This document shows positions 1 to 4,418 of a DNA stretch of 10,287 bases, in pieces. A model generated the notes under the pieces. It did not search any database. It saw nothing but the letters and a program-made list of their open reading frames with translations, and was not told the origin of the DNA. Each line of letters starts with the position of its first letter. Position 1 is the stretch's first letter. This stretch comes from Candidatus Intestinimonas stercorigallinarum. GTDB lineage: Bacteria; Bacillota; Clostridia; Oscillospirales; Oscillospiraceae. The stretch is taken from assembly GCA_019115345.1 (NCBI GenBank), contig DXDV01000253.1, positions 1 to 10,287 of the forward strand. Reading direction: 5' to 3'. Made by a program: the position numbers and the translations under genes.

Positions 1-1992
1 GATACCCGCTACGCCAAGGCCGATGAGCGCCCCGTTGAAGCCGATAACAAAGCGGTAATTGTTCTGGATGCGGCGCATAAGGGCCATGGCCAGCTGCCGC
101 AGGCGCACCAACTCCCACAGGCTGTCGGCGGCGATGGTGATGTCGGCGATCTCCCGGGCGATGGCCGCCCCGTCGCTGATGGCGATGCCGGCGTCCGCCT
201 CGGAGAGGGCTGGGGAGTCGTTGATGCCGTCCCCCACCATGAGGACGGTGCGGCCATCCTTCCGCAGAGCGGCCACATACTCCGCCTTGTCCGCCGGGAG
301 CACGCCCGCCCGGAAATCATCTACCCCCAATTCCTTGGCAATGGCGGCGGCAGTGCGGGGGCTGTCCCCGGTGAGCATGACGGCGTTCTTTACGCCCAAG
401 CCCCGCAGGGCGGAGAGCACGTCCTTCGCCTCATCCCGCAGGGGATCGGAGATGCAGATGACGGCGGCCAGCACGCCCCCCACCGCCAGATAGAGATGGG
501 AGTACTCCGCCGGGAGCCGGTCGAACCGCTCCTCCTCGCCGTCGGGGACAAGGCAGCCCTCGTCCTCGAAGATGAAGTGGGCGCTGCCGATGAGCACCCG
601 CTCCCCGTTGACGCTGCTGGCGATGCCGTGGGCCACCAGATACTCCACCTTGGAGTGGAATTCCTCGTGCTTGAGCCCCCGGCGTCTGGCCTCCTCCACC
701 ACGGCGTTGGCCATGGAGTGGGGGAAGTGCTCCTCCAGGCAGGCGGCCAGCCGCAGCATCTCGGCCTCCTCCTGGCCGCCGAAGGGGATGACCCGGGCCA
801 CAGTGGGGCAGGCGTGGGTGAGGGTGCCGGTCTTGTCAAAGACGATGGTGTCGGCCGCCGCCACCGCCTCCAGGAACTTGCCGCCCTTGACGGTGATGTG
901 GGCCCGGCCCGCCTCCCGCATGGCGGAGAGGACGGCCAGGGGCATGGCCAGCTTCAGGGCGCAGGAGAAGTCCACCATCAGCACCGACAGGGCCCGGGCC
1001 ACGTTCCGGGTAAAGAGGTAGCTCAGGATGCTCCCGGCGAAGGTGTAGGGCACCAGCCGGTCGGCCAGATGGGCCGCCTTGCTCTCGGCGGCCGACTTGA
1101 GCTGCTCCGACCGCTCGATCATCTGGACGATCTGGTCGTAACGGCTCTGGCCGGAGGCCTGCTTCACCTCCAGGACGCACTCGCCTTCCTCCACCACGGT
1201 GCCGGCGTAGACCGCCCCGCCGGGGCGCTTGGCCACGGGGATGGACTCCCCGGTGAGGGAGGCCTGGTTGACGGTGACCTCCCCCTCCAGCACCAGGCCG
1301 TCCACCGGGACGATCCCGCCGGAGCGGACCACCAGGGTGTCGCCGGGCCGGACCTGGGAGATGGGGACCAGGACCTCTCCCTCCCCGGTGCGCAGCCACA
1401 CCCGGTCCACGTTGAGGGACATGCACCGGGCCAGGTCCTCCACCGACTTTTTCCTCGTCCACTCCTCCAGCAGCTCCCCGATCTCCAGCAGGAACATCAC
1501 CATCCCCGCCGTGCCGAAGTCCCTCCGGCAGGCGGAGATGGAGATGGACAGGGCGTCCAGCAGCTCCACCCGGAGCTGTCCGCGGAGCAGGCAGCCCAGG
1601 CCCCGGCGCGCAAAGGGGACCATGTGCCACAGGATGCGGGCGACGCGCAGGGGCGGCGGCAGGAAGAGGGTGCAGGCGGCCTTCCACACCACCTTGCCCA
1701 CCAGCTTTTCCTCAAATTCCCGGTTCAGGGCCCGGCTGCTGTGGGCGGGCAGGGCGACGGCCTTTTCCGCCTCCGCCCAGGAAAAGCGGCGCAGCCCCTC
1801 CAGCACGGTCTGCCGGTCCCCGCCGTAGTGCAGGATGACGCAGCAGGTGCGCTCGTGGACGGCGGCCTGACGGGTCCAGGGCTGGGCCAGGAGCCAGGCC
1901 TCCAGCAGGTCGGCCTGGGCCAGGGTCATCCGCTTCTGCTTCAGCCGGAGCCGGATGCGCCCCCGGCTCTCGTGCAATATGGTCGCGTTCAT
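1..1992 (-). CDS. P1B-type (heavy-metal) transport ATPase, 3' end outside window
   Basis: Integral membrane cation pump; 664 codons are visible and the reading frame runs off the left edge. Read on the minus strand from ATG 1992-1990, preceded by a strong ribosome site (AGGGAGG, 2004-1998, 5 nt away). In order: an N-terminal region (about residues 1-70, starting MNATILHESRGRIRLRL) resembling the HMA_2-type domain and lacking a CxxC metal site; poorly hydrophobic N-terminal segments; actuator motif TGES (247-250); ion-binding helix with FSCALKLAMP (342-351); phosphorylation motif DKTGT with Asp386; HFPHS (422-426) where P1B pumps usually have the nucleotide-binding HP; TGD (541-543); hinge GDGIND (587-592). 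Catalytic motifs are intact, so the enzyme is probably active. The usual CPC/TPC/SPC motif is replaced by Ser343-Cys344, so the metal cannot be inferred. It follows two small membrane-protein genes on the same strand. Class is certain; substrate (Zn, Cd, Mn, Fe or other) is unknown. Confidence 0.93.
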   Translation of the reverse strand, partial: MNATILHESRGRIRLRLKQKRMTLAQADLLEAWLLAQPWTRQAAVHERTCCVILHYGGDRQTVLEGLRRFSWAEAEKAVALPAHSSRALNREFEEKLVGKVVWKAACTLFLPPPLRVARILWHMVPFARRGLGCLLRGQLRVELLDALSISISACRRDFGTAGMVMFLLEIGELLEEWTRKKSVEDLARCMSLNVDRVWLRTGEGEVLVPISQVRPGDTLVVRSGGIVPVDGLVLEGEVTVNQASLTGESIPVAKRPGGAVYAGTVVEEGECVLEVKQASGQSRYDQIVQMIERSEQLKSAAESKAAHLADRLVPYTFAGSILSYLFTRNVARALSVLMVDFSCALKLAMPLAVLSAMREAGRAHITVKGGKFLEAVAAADTIVFDKTGTLTHACPTVARVIPFGGQEEAEMLRLAACLEEHFPHSMANAVVEEARRRGLKHEEFHSKVEYLVAHGIASSVNGERVLIGSAHFIFEDEGCLVPDGEEERFDRLPAEYSHLYLAVGGVLAAVICISDPLRDEAKDVLSALRGLGVKNAVMLTGDSPRTAAAIAKELGVDDFRAGVLPADKAEYVAALRKDGRTVLMVGDGINDSPALSEADAGIAISDGAAIAREIADITIAADSLWELVRLRQLAMALMRRIQNNYRFVIGFNGALIGLGVAGI

Positions 1993-2012
1993 GGGTTCCT
2001 CCCTTCACGAAA

Positions 2013-2038
2013 AGAGGGAGCCGCGTTCGGCTCCCTCT
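2013..2038 (-). terminator. Hairpin with short U-tract between DUF6110-like gene and ATPase gene
   Basis: A perfect 11-bp stem (2013-2023 with 2028-2038) with a 4-nt loop. Read on the minus strand it is followed by TTTT, so it resembles an intrinsic terminator with a weak tail. It sits 20 nt before the ATPase start codon, so it probably reduces read-through into the ATPase gene or acts as an attenuator. Its distal arm (CTCCCT) is also complementary to the ATPase ribosome site (AGGGAG, 2004-1999), so the same strand could instead mask translation start. Confidence 0.65.
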
Positions 2039-2043
2039 GTGGG

Positions 2044-2313
2044 TCAGACTTCCTTGCCCTCCAGATCGACGGCGGCTTCCTCCGCCTCCTTGGCCGCCCG
2101 GGCCTCATTGAGGTCTCTGGCGGAGGCCAGGATATCGGCGGCGTTCTCCTGTACGCAGGTCACCGTCCCCATGACGGAATCCTTCATGCGCAGACCGGCG
2201 GCGGCAACATGGACATAGGCCTTTTTGGCGTCCCTGCTGGAGAGCAGCTTGAGGCCGAACGTGCCGAACAGCGTGCCGCCGGCAAAGCAGGCCAGCTTGG
2301 TGTAAATGCTCAT
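2044..2313 (-). CDS. Small membrane-anchored protein, DUF6110-like, partner of the P-type ATPase
   Basis: 89 residues. Begins at ATG 2313-2311 after a good ribosome site (AAGGAAGG about 7 nt upstream). The N-terminus has one hydrophobic, glycine-rich span (about residues 7-25, FAGGTLFGTFGLKLL). It is followed by SSRDAKKAYVHVAAAGLR, an amphipathic helical middle with QENAADILASARDLNEAR, and a Glu/Ala-rich acidic tail. From memory this matches the DUF6110 family of Firmicutes. The layout (one N-terminal span, an A-A-G-L-R segment, a charged helical tail, next to a metal ATPase) is like mycobacterial DUF1490/PacL proteins, which stabilise and feed P-type metal pumps. The tail here lacks the His-rich metal motif of PacL1. 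The ATPase gene starts 51 nt downstream across a hairpin. The function is inferred from context only. Confidence 0.85.
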   Translation of the reverse strand: MSIYTKLACFAGGTLFGTFGLKLLSSRDAKKAYVHVAAAGLRMKDSVMGTVTCVQENAADILASARDLNEARAAKEAEEAAVDLEGKEV

Positions 2314-2329
2314 GGTGAACCTTCCTTTC

Positions 2330-2410
2330 TCATTTCCGCTTGTAGCCCGTGATCATGACCATGATCATGCAGATCACCGCGCCCCAGGCCCAGAATCGAT
2401 GCTGTTTCAT
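2330..2410 (-). CDS. 26-residue single-span membrane protein
   Basis: A tiny gene, ATG 2410-2408 to TGA 2332-2330, preceded by AAAGGAG (2425-2419) at 8 nt spacing. The peptide starts MKQHRFWAWGAVICMI, continues with further hydrophobic residues and ends ITGYKRK: a basic N-terminus, a single membrane span of about 17 residues and a basic C-terminus. A longer in-frame reading from 2518 exists, but the added codons run through the promoter-like box and palindromes and have no ribosome site, so the short form is preferred. It lies 16 nt upstream of the DUF6110-like gene and is probably co-transcribed with it and the ATPase. I recall similar very short W/Y-rich membrane peptides (DUF6219-like) in Clostridia but cannot name the family with confidence. 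A role as an ATPase accessory peptide is inference. Confidence 0.72.
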   Translation of the reverse strand: MKQHRFWAWGAVICMIMVMITGYKRK

Positions 2411-2452
2411 CGGCGTCACTCCTTTTGTACCAGGCTTACGGAATGTCAAGAT

Positions 2453-2487
2453 ATTATAATGTCTGCGGAATAAACCGAACATCGGTT
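2453..2487 (-). promoter_or_regulatory. Promoter-like box with upstream palindrome before the small-protein/ATPase cassette
   Basis: On the minus strand a perfect TATAAT (2458-2453) lies 42 nt upstream of the 26-residue gene. Where the -35 box should be there is no consensus; instead there is a perfect 6+3+6 palindrome, AACCGA-TGT-TCGGTT (2487-2473). A weak -35 covered by a symmetric site is a common layout for a regulated promoter (activator or repressor operator). The regulator is unknown. A TTGACA downstream of the TATAAT has no suitable -10 and was ignored. Confidence 0.45.
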
Positions 2488-2492
2488 GATTC

Positions 2493-2510
2493 GCGCGGCG
2501 GCCGCCGCGC
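2493..2510. repeat. 18-bp perfect palindrome of G and C
   Basis: GCGCGGCGG followed directly by its exact complement, without a spacer. It lies between the terminator-like stem-loop and the cassette promoter. It could form only a tight cruciform, so a protein-binding site or remnant of a palindromic repeat is as likely. Confidence 0.6.
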
Positions 2511-2552
2511 AATTCCATAAAACCGGCTCAAAGGAGCCGCTTTTATGGAATT
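2511..2552. terminator. 42-nt stem-loop, terminator-like in both directions
   Basis: Outer arms AATTCCATAAAA (2511-2522) and TTTTATGGAATT (2541-2552) pair perfectly. After one C/C mismatch an inner stem CGGCTC/GAGCCG (2524-2529, 2534-2539) closes on a 4-nt loop. The inner GC stem followed by TTTTA, on either strand, has the form of a bidirectional intrinsic terminator. On the minus strand it would end a transcript begun at the promoter near 2714-2742. Confidence 0.55.
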
Positions 2553-2574
2553 CAGCCATTGTTACAATGCGTAT

Positions 2575-2606
2575 TTCCACTGGTGCATGAAGATGCACCA
2601 GTGGAA
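2575..2606. repeat. Perfect 14-bp inverted repeat, 4-nt loop
   Basis: Arms 2575-2588 and 2593-2606 (TTCCACTGGTGCAT and its exact complement) around the loop GAAG. No U-tract follows on either strand, so it is not a standard terminator. It is the middle member of the array between the regulator gene and the metal cassette. A smaller palindrome, CATTGT-T-ACAATG (2557-2569), precedes it. Confidence 0.75.
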
Positions 2607-2607
2607 G

Positions 2608-2647
2608 GCGCAAGGGTTTTGGGAAACATTGTCCAAAACCCTTGCGC
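2608..2647. repeat. Perfect 15-bp inverted repeat, 10-nt loop
   Basis: Arms 2608-2622 (GCGCAAGGGTTTTGG) and 2633-2647 are exact complements. It starts 2 nt after the previous stem-loop and is followed 3 nt later by the next. No coding frame with ribosome site or family resemblance crosses it. Confidence 0.75.
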
Positions 2648-2650
2648 TTG

Positions 2651-2702
2651 AACAAAGCCGAAACCCTTGAAAGCCTTGGCGTTCAAGGCGTTCGGCTTTG
2701 TT
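2651..2702. repeat. 52-nt compound inverted repeat
   Basis: Outer arms AACAAAGCCGAA (2651-2662) and TTCGGCTTTGTT (2691-2702) pair perfectly. Inside, CCTTGAA/TTCAAGG (2665-2671, 2682-2688) forms a second stem, with an alternative pairing GCCTTG/CAAGGC (2673-2678, 2684-2689). An 8-bp repeat, AATGCGTA (2566-2573) and TACGCATT (2706-2713), encloses this and the two preceding stem-loops. Confidence 0.75.
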
Positions 2703-2713
2703 CCGTACGCATT

Positions 2714-2742
2714 ATTATAGCAGAGCCGCCCCTTCCTGTCGC
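2714..2742 (-). promoter_or_regulatory. Extended -10 promoter pointing into the hairpin array
   Basis: On the minus strand GCGACA (2742-2737, 4 of 6 to TTGACA), a 17-nt spacer and TGCTATAAT (2722-2714), an extended -10 with perfect TATAAT. It starts 3 nt after the stop codon of the AraC-type gene. The predicted start, near 2707, falls at the first base pairs of the array, so the transcript would be a chain of hairpins ending at 2511-2552 or running on into the metal cassette. Seen as sequence match only. Confidence 0.55.
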
Positions 2743-2744
2743 TG

Positions 2745-3683
2745 TCAAAAGGGACGCGGAGTTGCGGTTTCCGACATTTTTCTGCACTGGCCGGGCGTCA
2801 TCCCATAGCGCCGCTTGAAAAGGGCGTTGAATTGGCTCATGCCCTCGTAGCCCACCGCACGGGCCACCTCCTGGATGGGCAGCCCGGTGGTGCGGATCAG
2901 CTCCCGGGCCCGCTTGACGCGCTCCTCCATCAGCCAGCTGTGGATGGAGCGCCCGTAGGCCCGGCGGAAGCCCTCCTTCAGGAAGGTGGGAGAGACCGAA
3001 AACTGCCGGCACAGGCGCTCGATGGTGAGCTTTTCCGACAGGTGGGTCTGGATGTAGGCCCGCGCCTCCGCCAGGACCGGAGAGACGTGGGCATCCTGCT
3101 CCCGCTCCGGCGGGGAGGGCTCCGAGCAGAGCAGATAGAGCAGCTCCACCGCCTTAAAGACGCAGTAGCACCCTTGGGCCTCCTCCGGCAGGCCCTCCAG
3201 ACACGCGAATGTGGCGCGGGTCCACGGCGTCTCCGGGAGCACGGCAAAGCCGTGCCGCTCCTCCATGCGCCGCCGCACCCGCCCGGTGTCCAGCCGCAGC
3301 CCCATGGCGGCGCAGGCGGCGGAAAAGCTCTCCCTGGCCGCCTTCGCGTCCACCGCCACCAGGATCCCCCTCAGATCGCCGCTGATCTGAAAGGAGCGGA
3401 TCTCCCCGGCGTGGGAGAGCAGATAAACGCCCCCGGCCCCCACCAGGCTCGTCTGGTTTTGGGGCAGCTCCGCCGCGGCCCGTCCCCCCTGGCAGAAAAA
3501 GGCCTCGAAGTGGAGAGGCTGCCCCCGCGCCGGGACAGGCCGCAGGTCCTCTCCTTCCCGGCCGGACAGGGCGAACCGGCAGACCCGGACGCCGGGCATG
3601 CCGTCGCTCCAGCAGGTCAGGCCGGGGGCTTGCGTGAGCAGATATTCCTTGAGCATCGTTTGTACCACACCCTGTCGAACCAT
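2745..3683 (-). CDS. AraC-family transcriptional regulator
   Basis: 312 residues, a usual length for the family. The N-terminal half (about 1-190) looks like a cupin-type sensor domain (segments LHFEAFFCQGG and GGVYLLSHAGEIRSF), and its ligand cannot be read. The C-terminal AraC/XylS DNA-binding domain is clear: first helix-turn-helix from about 219 (LTIERLCRQFSVSPTFLKEG), second at about 267-297 (GLPIQEVARAVGYEGMSQFN, then the hallmark F-K-R-R-Y-G-M-T-P). The start is uncertain: ATG 3683 has GGAAGG only 3 nt away, and ATG 3656 (MLKEYLL) has AGGGTG about 11 nt away. Either keeps the domains. The gene is divergent from the gcv operon and upstream of the metal cassette on the same strand, so it may control either, both or itself. 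The target is not shown by the sequence. Confidence 0.92.
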   Translation of the reverse strand: MVRQGVVQTMLKEYLLTQAPGLTCWSDGMPGVRVCRFALSGREGEDLRPVPARGQPLHFEAFFCQGGRAAAELPQNQTSLVGAGGVYLLSHAGEIRSFQISGDLRGILVAVDAKAARESFSAACAAMGLRLDTGRVRRRMEERHGFAVLPETPWTRATFACLEGLPEEAQGCYCVFKAVELLYLLCSEPSPPEREQDAHVSPVLAEARAYIQTHLSEKLTIERLCRQFSVSPTFLKEGFRRAYGRSIHSWLMEERVKRARELIRTTGLPIQEVARAVGYEGMSQFNALFKRRYGMTPGQCRKMSETATPRPF

Positions 3684-3750
3684 GTGCCTTCCGCGTGCGC
3701 GCGCGGCTTCCCATTTGAAAAAACGGCATGAGAAGCCTGCCGGAACGAGC

Positions 3751-3799
3751 GGTTAGTTTTCGCTAACCATATATTACTACCGGGCGGGAAAGAATGCAA
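3751..3799 (-). promoter_or_regulatory. Promoter of the AraC-type gene with overlapping inverted repeat
   Basis: On the minus strand TTGCAT (3799-3794), a 17-nt spacer and TAATAT (3776-3771) form a moderate promoter about 80 nt before the gene. A 6-bp inverted repeat, GGTTAG-6 nt-CTAACC (3768-3751), covers the expected start site near 3764. This placement suits self-repression, but no factor is identified. Confidence 0.45.
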
Positions 3800-3861
3800 G
3801 CCCATCAGATCCACTTTTTTGCGGGCGCCTCTTCCGCGGGGTGGAAAGGTCCTCCTGTCTC

Positions 3862-3893
3862 CAAGCGCGCCCCGTCCGACCGTGGCGCGCTTG
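3862..3893. repeat. Perfect 10-bp inverted repeat, 12-nt loop
   Basis: CAAGCGCGCC (3862-3871) and GGCGCGCTTG (3884-3893). There is no T-run after either arm, so termination is not indicated. It lies upstream of the AraC-type promoter and could be an operator or a structural repeat. Confidence 0.5.
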
Positions 3894-3936
3894 TCCGCCT
3901 CTCAGCTTGTGGAAAAAGTTCAAATGCGTCAGATGA

Positions 3937-3955
3937 TGTGCAAGAGCCTTGCACA
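3937..3955. repeat. 7-bp inverted repeat, possible operator
   Basis: TGTGCAA (3937-3943), a 5-nt spacer and TTGCACA (3949-3955). Size and symmetry suit a dimeric DNA-binding protein. It lies between the divergent promoters, about 140 nt from the AraC-type promoter and 165 nt from the gcv promoter. Confidence 0.4.
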
Positions 3956-4071
3956 AATCAAGTAAGACAAAAAATGGATAAAGCAATATAAAATCAAAAA
4001 ACATTTTTCAATAAAAAACAAAACTATAATATAATGTTCCGATGAATGGAACAAATTTCGGAAATATCTGA

Positions 4072-4087
4072 AATTGGCAGGCCAATT
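4072..4087. repeat. 16-bp palindrome upstream of the gcv promoter, possible operator
   Basis: AATTGGC-AG-GCCAATT, perfect 7-bp arms with a 2-nt spacer. It is centred about 38 nt upstream of the -35 box (about -73 from the expected start), a typical position for an activator site. No regulator can be assigned. Confidence 0.45.
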
Positions 4088-4117
4088 CAAGAAATGGGCG
4101 GCAAATGAGATTTCCCC

Positions 4118-4146
4118 TTGCATCGGGCGGCCATATCCGGTATACT
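4118..4146 (+). promoter_or_regulatory. Promoter of the gcv operon
   Basis: TTGCAT (4118-4123), a 17-nt spacer and TATACT (4141-4146, 5 of 6 to TATAAT). The expected start, near 4153, is about 20 nt before the first riboswitch aptamer, which fits a riboswitch leader. The -35 hexamer is identical to that of the divergent AraC-type gene. The better TATAAT farther upstream (4024-4034) has no good -35 partner. Confidence 0.65.
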
Positions 4147-4170
4147 GAATGTGACAACAGGATATTCGGA

Positions 4171-4346
4171 TGATGGTATCGGGAGAGACCGCCCAGGCGG
4201 CGCCGAAGGGGACTGGCAGGGAAACTCTCAGGCAAACGTACCGGTACCGGACGAGACTCCGAAGACCAAAGGGGCGCGTGCCCCGGCGGACCGAAGAAGC
4301 AATTTGCTCTGCCGGGGCAAAGAATCTTTCAGGTAAAAAGACGGAG
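4171..4346 (+). promoter_or_regulatory. Tandem glycine riboswitch
   Basis: Two consecutive glycine aptamers in the leader of the gcv operon. Aptamer 1 (about 4171-4250) has GGGAGAGACC (4181-4190), CGCCGAAGGGG (4201-4211) and the hallmark AAACTCTCAGGCAAA (4222-4236); GAGAG (4183-4187) pairs with CTCTC (4225-4229). Aptamer 2 (about 4257-4346) has GGACCGAAGAAGCAA (4288-4302) and AATCTTTCAGGTAAAAAGAC (4323-4342); CCCCGGC (4281-4287) pairs with GCCGGGG (4311-4317). Its closing stem is CTCCG (4257-4261) with CGGAG (4342-4346). In this class glycine usually turns cleavage genes on, and the shared CGGAG with the terminator supports that here. The second aptamer departs from consensus (GAAGAAG, TCTTTCAGGTA) but keeps the core. 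Confidence 0.92.
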
Positions 4347-4385
4347 GCGTGCCTTTGCTTGGCGCGCCTCCGTTTCCTGTTTTTT
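4341..4385 (+). terminator. Riboswitch-controlled intrinsic terminator before gcvT
   Basis: ACGGAGGCGTGCC (4341-4353) pairs with GGCGCGCCTCCGT (4361-4373): 13 pairs including one T-G wobble, with a 7-nt loop. A T-rich tail follows, with six T at 4380-4385. Its 5' arm contains the CGGAG that closes aptamer 2, so the two structures exclude each other. Glycine-bound aptamer would block the terminator. Confidence 0.85.
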
Positions 4386-4418
4386 GTCCTACCAATTTTG
4401 AGAAAGAAGGGATCGCCA

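Larger units (their letters stand above)
3800..4117. other. Gene-free divergent intergenic region with several palindromes
   Basis: No convincing gene: short open frames here lack good ribosome sites and family resemblance. The half near the regulator is GC-rich; from about 3955 to 4080 it is markedly AT-rich and contains overlapping TATAAT matches at 4024-4034 (plus strand) with only a weak -35. Inverted repeats are at 3862-3893, 3937-3955, 4036-4052 (GTTCC/GGAAC), 4054-4075 (AATTTC/GAAATT) and 4072-4087. It probably holds operators for one or both divergent promoters. Confidence 0.6.

Noticed and set aside
496..2352. A 618-codon plus-strand frame across the ATPase region
   Set aside because: The minus strand here encodes an ATPase with DKTGT, TGES, TGD and GDGIND in one frame, plus a second gene; the plus-strand product is a GC-bias shadow.
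2440..2445. TTGACA on the minus strand as -35 of a second promoter
   Set aside because: No -10 box at 16-18 nt; the fitting position overlaps the ribosome site of the 26-residue gene.
2473..2487. Resemblance of the palindrome to a Gram-positive LexA box (CGAAC...GTTCG)
   Set aside because: Only CGAACAT matches well; the second half (CGGTT) departs at several positions, so SOS control is not supported.
2493..2713. CRISPR array
   Set aside because: The repeated units are inverted within themselves and differ from one another; there are no direct repeats with regular spacers and no cas genes.
3905..3916. CTTGTGGAAAAA as a possible DnaA box or origin element
   Set aside because: A single imperfect match, with no cluster, no dnaA/dnaN genes and no origin-type repeats.
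3794..3991. A 65-codon plus-strand frame in the divergent gap
   Set aside because: Weak ribosome site, composition not protein-like, and it overlaps the AraC-type promoter and palindromes.
4170..4418. In-frame upstream extension of gcvT by 83 codons
   Set aside because: This stretch is the glycine riboswitch and terminator. ATG 4419 has a ribosome site and gives the normal family length.
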